Of a DNA stretch of 5,826 bases, positions 1-5,826 are shown piece after piece. The number at the start of each line of letters is the position of its first letter. Within the stretch, counting starts at the first letter, position 1. The translations under genes were made by a program, and so were the position numbers. Under the pieces are notes generated by a model. That model worked only from the letters and a program-made list of their open reading frames with translations. It ran no database searches and was not told where the DNA came from. The DNA comes from Gammaproteobacteria bacterium (GTDB taxonomy: Bacteria; Pseudomonadota; Gammaproteobacteria; Methylococcales; Methylomonadaceae): positions 1-5,826 of the forward strand of contig JAJRWJ010000225.1 of the NCBI GenBank assembly GCA_024276805.1, in the 5' to 3' direction.

Positions 1-2205
1 GATCTGGCTGGCTGGTCCGGTCTGGGACTGGCCGTGCAGGCCTATCAAAAACGCGCGCTGCCGGTCCTGCGCTGGCTGGCCGCACTAGCCGTGGCGCAGC
101 AGCGAAAAATCCCCCTGCGTCTGGTCAAGGGCGCCTACTGGGACACGGAAATCAAAAAAACCCAGGAACAGGGGCTGGTCAATTATCCCGTATTCACCCA
201 TAAATCGGCCACCGATATCTCCTATCTGGCCTGCGCCGCATTCATTCTAAGCCGGGCCGATGCGTTTTTTCCCCAATTCGCCACGCACAATGCCCATACC
301 GCTGCGGCCATTCATGGACTTGGCAAACAGCACCCGGGCTATGAATTCCAGCGCCTGCATGGCATGGGCAACGCACTCTACAAGGAAATCGTCGAGGTTC
401 GCGACTGGGGCATTCCCTGCCGTATCTATGCTCCGGTCGGCTGCTATCAGGAACTGCTGCCCTATCTGGTGCGCAGGCTGCTGGAAAACGGCGCCAACAC
501 CTCTTTCGTCAATCAACTGGAGAACCCTGCGATCAGCATTGCAGCAGTCACCGAAGACCCGCTCCGGCAACATCGTGAAATCGCCGGTAAACCCGCGCAC
601 ATCGTCCTGCCGGTCGATTTATATGGCCGGCAGCGTTTCAACTCGGCCGGTCTGAATCTCAATGATGTCGAGCAACTGCAACGCCTGGAACAGGACCTGG
701 ACAATCTCGCCGGGAGCTCCTGGCAGGCCTTTCCCGTGATCGCCGGTCAACCGATACCGGGCCGGGAATACCCTGTATTCAACCCTGCCATCGGCCAACA
801 GCAGGTGGGCAGTTGTGCGCTCGCCGACCGGGACTCGATTTCCCGCGCCCTCGCCAGTGCCGGTGAAGCCGCATCAGAATGGCGGCAACATCCAGTTCGC
901 AAACGCGCCGACTGTCTGCTCGCCGCCGCCGACCTGCTGGAGGCGAACCGCCTGGAACTGGCCTCTCTGTGTATTCGTGAGGGCGGCAAAACCATCCGGG
1001 ACAGCCTCTCGGAAATACGTGAAGCCGTCGATTTCTGTCGTTATTATGCACACTCGGCCCTGTCCCTGTTTGCACAGCCGCGTCGGCTTCCTGGCCCGAC
1101 CGGGGAAGAGAATCTGCTCTTCCAGTATGGACGCGGCGTATTTGCCTGCATCAGTCCATGGAACTTCCCCATCGCCATTTTCATGGGCCAGATCACTGCC
1201 GCACTGGCCGCTGGCAATACCGTACTGGCCAAACCGGCCTCGGCGACCCCGTTGACTGCCTTCCGCTGTGTGCAACTGCTGTATCAGGCCGGTATTCCGG
1301 AAAACGTTCTGCATTTTCTGCCTGCCGACGCCGGCAGCATCAGCGAACTGTTATTGCCCGACGCCAGAATCGGCGGCGTCGCCTTTACCGGTTCGACGGC
1401 CACGGCGCAGACCATCAACCGCCGACTTGCCCGGCAGCAAAAAATTATTCCACTGATTGCCGAGACCGGTGGCCAGAATGTCATGATTGCCGATAGTTCG
1501 GCATACGCGCAGCAGCTGGTGCAGGATGTCGTTCAATCGGCATTCAACAGTGCCGGACAGCGCTGCTCGGCGCTGCGGGTACTGTTTCTGCAGCAGGAGA
1601 TCGCCGCACCGGTGATCGCAATGCTGATCGGTGCGATGCAGCAGCTGAAAATCGGTGATCCAGGCCGTTATGCCACCGACATCGGCCCGCTGATCGATGC
1701 CAGGGCCGCAAAGCCCATCGCGGAACATGTACAGCGACTGCGCAAGCAGGGCAACTTCGTCTATCAGCTGCCCCCAAACGAAGCACATTCCGGGACAGGA
1801 TTCTTCACCCCCTGCCTGATCGAACTGACCTCGCTGCAGCAGCTGGACCAGGAGGTTTTCGGCCCGGTATTGCACATCATCCGCTACCGCGCCACGGATC
1901 TGGATCGGGTCATCGATGCAATCAACGGCACCGGCTACGGTTTGACGCTGGGCATACACAGCCGCATCGATGCCACCATCGAAACCATCCGCAAGCGGGC
2001 AATGGTGGGCAACATCTATGTCAACCGTAACATGATCGGCGCGGTGGTCGGCGCCCAGCCTTTTGGCGGCATGGGACTCTCCGGAACCGGCCCGAAAGCC
2101 GGCGGGCCGGATTATCTGCGCCGTTTCGCCGTCGAACAGACCCTGAGCACCAATACCGCAGCGGTTGGCGGCAACACCAGCCTGCTGGCCAGGGACCTGC
2201 GTTAA
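1..2205 (+). CDS. putA: Bifunctional proline dehydrogenase / P5C dehydrogenase PutA (5'-truncated by window edge)
   Basis: The product oxidises proline to P5C with FAD, then oxidises glutamate semialdehyde to glutamate with NAD+. The frame is open from base 1, so the GTG at 34 is an internal Val and not the start. The first ~180 residues are the C-terminal part of the proline dehydrogenase barrel: RLVKGAYWD (about bases 118-144), FATHNAHT, FQRLHGMGNALYKEI, and the substrate-site signature RRLLENGANTSF (about 472-507). The P5C dehydrogenase domain follows: SPWNFP near 1153, the NAD-binding FTGST near 1384, the conserved Glu in ETGGQN (codon 1462-1464), the catalytic Cys in GQRCSA (codon 1564-1566), EVFGPV near 1852 and PFGGMGLSGTGPKAGG near 2059-2106. 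The protein stops soon after YLRRF and NTAAVGGN, so it lacks the extra C-terminal domain of long E. coli-type PutA. Whether it has an N-terminal DNA-binding domain cannot be seen. No clear terminator follows the TAA. Confidence 0.97.
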   Translation, partial: DLAGWSGLGLAVQAYQKRALPVLRWLAALAVAQQRKIPLRLVKGAYWDTEIKKTQEQGLVNYPVFTHKSATDISYLACAAFILSRADAFFPQFATHNAHTAAAIHGLGKQHPGYEFQRLHGMGNALYKEIVEVRDWGIPCRIYAPVGCYQELLPYLVRRLLENGANTSFVNQLENPAISIAAVTEDPLRQHREIAGKPAHIVLPVDLYGRQRFNSAGLNLNDVEQLQRLEQDLDNLAGSSWQAFPVIAGQPIPGREYPVFNPAIGQQQVGSCALADRDSISRALASAGEAASEWRQHPVRKRADCLLAAADLLEANRLELASLCIREGGKTIRDSLSEIREAVDFCRYYAHSALSLFAQPRRLPGPTGEENLLFQYGRGVFACISPWNFPIAIFMGQITAALAAGNTVLAKPASATPLTAFRCVQLLYQAGIPENVLHFLPADAGSISELLLPDARIGGVAFTGSTATAQTINRRLARQQKIIPLIAETGGQNVMIADSSAYAQQLVQDVVQSAFNSAGQRCSALRVLFLQQEIAAPVIAMLIGAMQQLKIGDPGRYATDIGPLIDARAAKPIAEHVQRLRKQGNFVYQLPPNEAHSGTGFFTPCLIELTSLQQLDQEVFGPVLHIIRYRATDLDRVIDAINGTGYGLTLGIHSRIDATIETIRKRAMVGNIYVNRNMIGAVVGAQPFGGMGLSGTGPKAGGPDYLRRFAVEQTLSTNTAAVGGNTSLLARDLR

Positions 2206-2213
2206 TCAGCCAA

Positions 2214-2248
2214 TATACTGCTGAATAATGATAAGATAAGCGGATAAT
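2214..2248 (+). promoter_or_regulatory. Candidate promoter region upstream of the rubredoxin gene
   Basis: The 68-bp gap between putA and the rubredoxin gene is clearly AT-richer than its surroundings. It contains two sigma70-like -10 hexamers, TATACT (2214-2219) and GATAAT (2243-2248). For the second, the best upstream match is CTGAAT (2221-2226, 16-bp spacer), which fits TTGACA at only three positions. The first has no good -35 inside the end of putA. This is weak evidence, and transcription from putA into the rubredoxin gene is equally possible. Confidence 0.25.
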
Positions 2249-2273
2249 TTCTTACTACCATGAGGAGCAGACA

Positions 2274-2444
2274 ATGTCAGACTTCAAACGCTATGAATGC
2301 ACAGAATGTGGCCATATCTACGACGAGTCAAAGGGAGATCCGGACACCGGCATTGCCCCGGGCACGCGCTGGGAAGACATTCCGGATGACTGGGTCTGTC
2401 CGGAGTGCGGTGCGGAAAAAAGCGCTTTCGAACTGATCGAATAA
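2274..2444 (+). CDS. rubA: Rubredoxin
   Basis: This is a 56-residue cytoplasmic electron carrier with one iron held by four cysteines. It shows the two rubredoxin knuckles: YECTECGHIYDE (Cys9 and Cys12) and WVCPECGAEKSAF (Cys42 and Cys45). Between them lies the family's GDPDTGIAPGTRWEDIPDDW stretch, with the usual aromatic residues. The length is normal for a single-domain rubredoxin. The start is fixed by a strong Shine-Dalgarno GAGGAG (2262-2267) six bases before the ATG; the stop is TAA. It lies 68 bp after putA and 161 bp before a rubredoxin-reductase-type flavoprotein on the same strand, which probably reduces it. The terminal acceptor (alkane hydroxylase, oxygen or peroxide reductase, or other) is not encoded in this window. 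The gene symbol follows Pseudomonas usage. Confidence 0.95.
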   Translation: MSDFKRYECTECGHIYDESKGDPDTGIAPGTRWEDIPDDWVCPECGAEKSAFELIE

Positions 2445-2605
2445 ATGCGCCATGCCTTCGCCGGAGGAACTGGCAATCCGGAGGTGGAACTTCAGCCCGC
2501 AGTTGCAGCCTCACACGCCGGTCTCACTGCCAGATTGGCGTACAGCGCTGCAACATCGGCTGATCGATGAAAAGCAAATTCATTTCCAACTAGTCAGGTA
2601 TTATC

Positions 2606-3622
2606 ATGCATATCGTCATCATAGGCTCAGGCATCGCCGGAATCACCTTCGCGGAAAAAATGCGCAGCCTTTCCCCGGATGCCAAAATCACCCTGCTGAG
2701 CAGGGAAAACCAGGGTTATTATTCCCGTCCGATGCTTTCCCGGGGATTCAGCAGGGCGGATATCGAACAGGCCATCATTCTCAAACCCTTCAACGTCCTG
2801 CAGGAAAAAAACATCTGTGTAATCGGCGGCGTCAGCGTGACCCGCATCGAACGCAATTCCCGACAGCTTTCCATCCAGAGCGCCGGGGATCTGGAAACGC
2901 TGACCTATGACAAACTGGTTCTCGCCCCTGGCTCCGATGCCTTCGTCCCGCCTCCCCTGCAACCCTTCCGGGAACTGTTTTTCACCTTGAACAGCCTGGT
3001 CGATTTGCAACGGCTGCGCAGATTCCGCCAGCCATTCCTGGAACGGGGGCAAACACCGCACTGGGCAATCATCGGTGGCGGCCTGATTGGCTGTGAGGTG
3101 GCTTCCGACTTGGCCGTTGCCGGCGACAAGGTAACCGTGTTTCACGCCATGGACCGGCTGATGGAAAGGCAGCTGGTGGCCGAGGATTCCGCAACGCTGC
3201 TGCAAGTGCTGCAGACGAGCGGTGTGCGGGTACTGCTGAACCAGTCCGTACAGGGCCTGCAGAAAAGCGCCGAGAAAATCCAGGTCGTCAGCGCGGATGG
3301 CAGCAGCGCTTTCGATGCCGTCCTGGTCGCCTGCGGCTTCAAGCCCCGCACGCAGCTGGCGGCCGACGCGGGCCTGGAAACCGGCCGGGGCATCAAGGTC
3401 GATCAATATCTGCAAAGCACCGATGACCATATTTTTGTCCTCGGCGATGCCGCGGAACTGCCCAATGGCAAGCTGTACGCCTTCATTCTGCCGATCCGGC
3501 ATCAGGCGCTGTGGCTGGCGGCCCATTTGAGCGGACAGCAGAGCCGGCCCTGGCAGCCGCCGGCCTTCAATCCCAAAGCCAAGGTGCATAATTTCGAGGC
3601 GGCTCACCCTTATATCTTCTGA
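2606..3622 (+). CDS. rubB: FAD-dependent NAD(P)H:rubredoxin reductase-type oxidoreductase
   Basis: This 338-residue two-dinucleotide-fold flavoprotein probably passes electrons from NAD(P)H to the adjacent rubredoxin. It starts directly with an FAD-binding Rossmann motif (IIGSGIAG, GxGxxG at residues 7-12). YYSRPMLSRGFS (about 39-50) resembles the YSKPMLS segment of rubredoxin reductases. TYDKLVLAPGS (100-110) is the usual link strand. A second Rossmann motif for NAD(P)H is IIGGGLIGCEVA (155-166). The second FAD contact is IFVLGDAAE (276-284). The ATG at 2606 has an AGG (2596-2598) seven bases upstream and leaves the fold complete. At 338 residues it is shorter than Pseudomonas-type RubB (about 384). 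It stops after ...KAKVHNFEAAHPYIF, so the usual C-terminal domain appears reduced. The rubredoxin-reductase role is inferred from family features and neighbour; a related ferredoxin or nitrite-reductase-like flavoprotein role is the main alternative. Confidence 0.88.
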   Translation: MHIVIIGSGIAGITFAEKMRSLSPDAKITLLSRENQGYYSRPMLSRGFSRADIEQAIILKPFNVLQEKNICVIGGVSVTRIERNSRQLSIQSAGDLETLTYDKLVLAPGSDAFVPPPLQPFRELFFTLNSLVDLQRLRRFRQPFLERGQTPHWAIIGGGLIGCEVASDLAVAGDKVTVFHAMDRLMERQLVAEDSATLLQVLQTSGVRVLLNQSVQGLQKSAEKIQVVSADGSSAFDAVLVACGFKPRTQLAADAGLETGRGIKVDQYLQSTDDHIFVLGDAAELPNGKLYAFILPIRHQALWLAAHLSGQQSRPWQPPAFNPKAKVHNFEAAHPYIF

Positions 3623-3626
3623 AGCA

Positions 3627-3651
3627 CCCGTAGAGGAACACCCTACTCGGG
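3627..3651. terminator. Imperfect hairpin between convergent genes, candidate bidirectional terminator
   Basis: An inverted repeat pairs CCC-GTAG-GG (3627-3636) with CC-CTAC-GGG (3641-3651). It has a single-base bulge (A at 3634), a two-base bulge (TC at 3647-3648) and an AACA loop, for about nine base pairs in total. It fills the 20-bp gap between the reductase stop and the ferritin-like gene stop, and its right arm overlaps the latter. Neither strand has a T-tract after the stem, so it is not a classical intrinsic terminator. Confidence 0.3.
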
Positions 3652-4161
3652 CATGTGTGGTGGGTCGATGTCATCGAACCAGTGTTGTTCCGTTTCCGAA
3701 CCCGAAGCGATCCGCTGCTCGATCAGGGCGATATGTTCGCCTTCTTCTTCGGCAAACTGCCGGGCGTAAGCCCTGACCCTGGCATCGGACGCCTTGTCCT
3801 GAACATCCCGATAGAAATCCTGCGCCTTTTGTTCATTGGCCAGGACCAGCTGCAGCGCCTCCTTTTCGCTCATCAGATAATGCAGATCATGATGGCCCGC
3901 CGCTTCCGGGCTGTGCGCATCGGGCCAGCCATACTGCCATGGCTTGATTTCCGGCAGGCTCATGCCGGCGCACAGTTTTTCGATCTCCTGGCCATGCTGC
4001 ACACTATCCTCCGCCAGTTCGGAAAACAATTTATGCAGTTCGGCGTTGTTATGCACCTGCATCATCCCGGCAATCTCCTGCAACCATTCGGCGGCCTCCT
4101 GTTCCAGCATCAGTGCGTGCGCAAAAAAGCAGCCCAGATCATCATAAATCGTGCTGTTCAT
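3643..4161 (-). CDS. Ferritin-like (rubrerythrin-related) di-iron protein
   Basis: This 172-residue soluble, mostly helical protein looks like a four-helix ferritin-like bundle in two halves. The first half has ALMLEQEAAEWL (E20, E22) and LAEDSVQHGQEI (E51, H56). The second has LVLANEQKAQDFY (E110) and FAEEEGEHIALIEQ (E140 and H143 as ExxH). Only the second half carries a canonical ExxH; in the first, Ser53 sits three residues before H56. The middle (KPWQYGWPDAHSPEA) and the acidic end (DDIDPPHMPE) match, from memory, a small proteobacterial ferritin-family group. There is no rubredoxin-like Cys4 domain, so it is not a full rubrerythrin. The ATG (4161-4159) overlaps the korB TGA as ATGA, with a GAGGGG Shine-Dalgarno eight bases upstream inside korB, indicating translational coupling. 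The stop is TAG. A role in iron handling or oxygen/peroxide protection of the oxygen-sensitive oxidoreductase is inferred from context only. Confidence 0.85.
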   Translation of the reverse strand: MNSTIYDDLGCFFAHALMLEQEAAEWLQEIAGMMQVHNNAELHKLFSELAEDSVQHGQEIEKLCAGMSLPEIKPWQYGWPDAHSPEAAGHHDLHYLMSEKEALQLVLANEQKAQDFYRDVQDKASDARVRAYARQFAEEEGEHIALIEQRIASGSETEQHWFDDIDPPHMPE

Positions 4162-5000
4162 AGTGCAAACCCCTCTGTCATCGCCGCCAAACCGCCATCC
4201 TGTGCTGTCTGTTGCTCCGGCGGCCAGACCGGCCTGGGATTGGCGTAGATCACGCCAGTGGACAAGCCGTTGTCACCATACAGCAGCATCGCCGCCTGCA
4301 CCGGGTCACTGCAGGGTTCCGACAAATCGAAATCCCTGACCTGGTGCTTCCATTGCTTTTGCTCCGGACAGAAGGTGATGCACTGACTCAGCACCTGAAT
4401 GAAGGCGAAACCGGGATGCTCGATGGCCCCAACCAGCATTTTCACCAGATTCCCGGGGTCGCCGGAATAACCCCGGGCGATAAATGTGGCTCCGGCAGCC
4501 AGTGCTATCGCGCAGGGCTGAAAGGGTCTGATCTGGGTGCCGTGGGGCGTCAGCTTGCTGTGCTCCCAGTTGGCCGGCGTGGTCGGCGACGCCTGTCCCT
4601 TGGTCATGCCATAGACTTCATTGTCCATGGCGACATAGACGAAATCGACATTTCTTCTGCAGGCATGCAGGAAATGATTGCCGCCGATGGAAAATCCGTC
4701 GCCATCGCCGCCTACCGCGAGTACGGTCAGATCGGGGCTGGCCACCTTCAAACCGGTGGCCACCGGCAGGGCGCGGCCATGCACGCCATGAAAACCATAG
4801 ACACTGGTATAGGCCGGTAGTCTGGAAGAACAGCCGATGCCGTATATGATCGCGGTCTGCTCCGGGGCAAGGCGCAGATAGGACAGAGTCTTGGTGATCG
4901 CATTGAGCACCGCGTAGTGGCCGCAGCCCGGACACCAGATCGGTTTGATATCGGATTTATAGGCTTTGGGTGGCAAAGCCACGGAATGCTCGTCAATCAT
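4158..5000 (-). CDS. korB: 2-oxoacid:ferredoxin oxidoreductase, beta subunit (thiamine-diphosphate subunit)
   Basis: This 280-residue subunit binds thiamine diphosphate and a [4Fe-4S] cluster and, with the alpha subunit, interconverts a 2-oxoacid plus CoA with acyl-CoA, CO2 and reduced ferredoxin. Visible motifs in order are WCPGCGH (Cys23, Cys26), GIGCSS (Cys57), HGRALPVATGLK (74-85), the Mg/ThDP motif GGDGDGFSIGGNH (97-109), DNEVYGMTKGQ (126-136) and VLSQCITFC (Cys207, Cys211). Cys23, Cys26, Cys57 and Cys207 are the likely cluster ligands. The length is normal for a KorB/PorB-type beta subunit. HGRALPVATG and the two-subunit organisation suggest the 2-oxoglutarate type, but substrate cannot be settled by eye. 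The ATG (5000-4998) has GAGGA seven bases upstream (5012-5008). It overlaps the TGA ending the korA frame, and its own TGA overlaps the ferritin-like start. If korA terminates at its amber codon, korB loses the coupled junction and would rely on its own ribosome site. Confidence 0.94.
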   Translation of the reverse strand: MIDEHSVALPPKAYKSDIKPIWCPGCGHYAVLNAITKTLSYLRLAPEQTAIIYGIGCSSRLPAYTSVYGFHGVHGRALPVATGLKVASPDLTVLAVGGDGDGFSIGGNHFLHACRRNVDFVYVAMDNEVYGMTKGQASPTTPANWEHSKLTPHGTQIRPFQPCAIALAAGATFIARGYSGDPGNLVKMLVGAIEHPGFAFIQVLSQCITFCPEQKQWKHQVRDFDLSEPCSDPVQAAMLLYGDNGLSTGVIYANPRPVWPPEQQTAQDGGLAAMTEGFAL

Positions 5001-5131
5001 TGCTCGTTCCTCACCCAGTCGATGATATCCGTGGCGGTAACCGGAATCGGCCCAGGCATTGCGTAACTGCTCAGGGCGGTTTTGCAGGATAGCCGGGATT
5101 TGAGAAAGTGATAAAACTGCCCGGAATGATT
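4997..5131 (-). pseudogene. korA: In-frame C-terminal continuation of korA beyond the amber codon
   Basis: Directly after the TAG, the same frame runs 44 codons without a stop and ends in TGA (4999-4997). The translation starts NHSGQFYHFLKSRL and later reads YAMPGPIPVTATDIIDWV, ending RNEQ. The NHSGQF helix and the PGP(I/L)P segment are what the end of a KorA-type alpha subunit looks like. The terminal TGA overlaps the korB ATG as ATGA. Frame and junction are therefore exactly as expected for an intact korA; only the codon at 5134-5132 is out of place. A glutamine CAG there would need one C-to-T change (G-to-A on the plus strand at 5134). No start codon with a ribosome site makes this piece an independent gene. 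It may be dead sequence, readthrough product, or normal coding sequence if the TAG is recoded or miscalled. Confidence 0.8.
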
Positions 5132-5826
5132 CTATTCTATTACCATGATCCGTCGCACGCCGTCAAGATGCCGCTGCAAGGCAGCGACCGGCAGCGGATG
5201 GAGCAGGCGCAGACGTATCAGCTTGATCTCCAGACCGTTCTCCAGCAACAATGCCCGCGCCTCGCTGGCTGCCGCCGACACCGCCCCCCAACAGAGGACC
5301 ACAGTTTCCCCGGCACCGTCGACCTCCCCCCAGTTTTCGCCAAAATCAAAGCGCTGCAGTTTTCTGGCGCGCTTGTCCAGCTGCTGCAGATGGTCGCTGG
5401 CCCGGGGCGACGGTGTGCCCAGCTGATTGTGCTCCAGACCATCGGCGGTGTACATGCCATGCGCCTGTCCCGGCAGCGCCATCGGTGAGACGCCGGTGTC
5501 GGTATCCAGATAACGAAAGTATGTGCCTGTAGCCACAACATCGGCCCTGAGCCTGTGTGCTGCAAACGCATGCGCTGGCGGCGCATCGATGATTGCTTCG
5601 GACTGTCCAAGAAACTGATCGGACAACACGATCACCAGCGTCTGCAGCGTTTCCGCCAGATGCGTGGCCCAGGCGCCGGCTAAAACGCAATCGCCTATAT
5701 CCAGTGCGGCAATGACCACATGCGGCGCATCGCCATGCAAACCGAACACGGCCAGATTGAAATCCGCCTGCTCGCTCTTGGTGGGAATACCGGTGGACGG
5801 CCCGCCGCGCATCACATCGATCACCA
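5132..5826 (-). CDS. korA: 2-oxoacid:ferredoxin oxidoreductase, alpha subunit (5' end outside window; ends at an in-frame amber codon)
   Basis: This is the partial alpha subunit, partner of the downstream beta subunit. About 230 residues are present, entering from the right edge. The GTG at 5824-5822 is an internal Val, since the frame is open to the window end. It begins with the RGGPSTGIPTKSEQ signature (about residues 6-19 of the visible part), then the pyrimidine-binding-type fold: HVVIAALDIGDC and LVIVLSDQFLGQSEAII. It continues through GTYFRYLDTDTGVSPMALPG and the domain II-like segment TVVLCWGAVSAAASEA...GLEIKLIRLRLLHPLP. It ends ...GVRRIMVIE followed by TAG (5134-5132). In this family the chain normally continues past this point, typically as V-(V/I)-E-x-N followed by a GQ-containing helix. 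That continuation is present in frame beyond the TAG (separate entry), so this end is probably not the ancestral C-terminus. If the codon is a true stop, the protein lacks its last ~45 residues. Confidence 0.9.
   Translation of the reverse strand, partial: VIDVMRGGPSTGIPTKSEQADFNLAVFGLHGDAPHVVIAALDIGDCVLAGAWATHLAETLQTLVIVLSDQFLGQSEAIIDAPPAHAFAAHRLRADVVATGTYFRYLDTDTGVSPMALPGQAHGMYTADGLEHNQLGTPSPRASDHLQQLDKRARKLQRFDFGENWGEVDGAGETVVLCWGAVSAAASEARALLLENGLEIKLIRLRLLHPLPVAALQRHLDGVRRIMVIE

Noticed and set aside
1351..1959. 202-codon minus-strand open frame within putA
   Set aside because: It is antisense to the conserved P5C dehydrogenase domain including the catalytic Cys region, and its translation shows no known motif.
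2461..2484. Direct repeat CCGGAGG (2461-2467 and 2478-2484)
   Set aside because: Only seven bases long in GC-rich DNA and without further copies; chance is sufficient.
2445..2570. 41-codon frame starting directly after the rubredoxin stop (TAA then ATG)
   Set aside because: It has no ribosome site of its own and its Ala-rich translation is not recognisable. The region is better treated as non-coding spacer.
2452..2910. 152-codon plus-strand frame running from the spacer into the reductase gene
   Set aside because: Two thirds is an out-of-frame reading of the reductase N-terminus, which contains a clear FAD motif. The spacer part matches nothing I recognise.
2627..3607. 326-codon open frame on the minus strand opposite the rubredoxin reductase gene
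   Set aside because: It lies wholly antisense to a gene with clear FAD and NAD motifs, has no recognisable domain, and such long shadows are common in GC-rich coding DNA.
3655..4248. 197-codon plus-strand open frame opposite the ferritin-like gene
   Set aside because: The minus strand carries the metal-ligand motifs and a coupled start; the plus-strand translation has no family resemblance.
4212..4820. 202-codon plus-strand open frame opposite korB
   Set aside because: It is the antisense shadow of the clearly identified thiamine-diphosphate subunit.
5128..5144. Short AT-rich TCTAT TCTAT tandem repeat around the amber codon, considered as a slippage insertion creating the stop
   Set aside because: Removing a five-base unit would shift the frame, while the frame is continuous on both sides. 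A single substitution explains the TAG better.

Overview
This 5.8 kb window of dense, GC-rich bacterial DNA looks like a proteobacterial, probably gammaproteobacterial, chromosome. That impression rests on protein similarity by eye: a fused PutA, a rubredoxin/rubredoxin-reductase pair, and a two-gene 2-oxoacid:ferredoxin oxidoreductase followed by a small ferritin-like protein. No species can be named from the sequence. There are no mobile elements, CRISPR arrays, tRNAs or rRNAs.

Left half, plus strand. The window opens inside putA, whose fragment covers the C-terminal part of the proline dehydrogenase domain and the whole P5C dehydrogenase domain. It ends at 2205, just after that domain. A 68-bp AT-rich gap with promoter-like hexamers precedes a 56-residue rubredoxin gene (2274-2444). 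After a 161-bp gap with no convincing gene comes an FAD/NAD(P)H rubredoxin-reductase-type flavoprotein (2606-3622). The last two genes form a plausible electron chain: NAD(P)H to flavoprotein to rubredoxin to an unknown acceptor.

Right half, minus strand, convergent with the left. Reading from the right edge there is the alpha subunit of a 2-oxoacid:ferredoxin oxidoreductase (korA-like, 5' end outside the window), the beta subunit (korB-like, 4158-5000) and a 172-residue ferritin-like di-iron protein (3643-4161). KorB and the ferritin-like gene overlap by ATGA. A small imperfect hairpin lies between the converging gene ends at 3627-3651.

The most notable observation is an in-frame amber codon (TAG, 5134-5132) in the alpha subunit. 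The reading frame before it ends ...MVIE. After it the same frame continues for 44 codons with sequence resembling the normal C-terminus of this family (NHSGQFYHFL..., then PGPIP). It ends in a TGA that overlaps the korB ATG as ATGA, the same junction type seen between korB and the ferritin-like gene. The gene is therefore either truncated by a single C-to-T nonsense change (CAG to TAG), read through or recoded at UAG, or affected by a base-call error. The rest of the operon looks intact.
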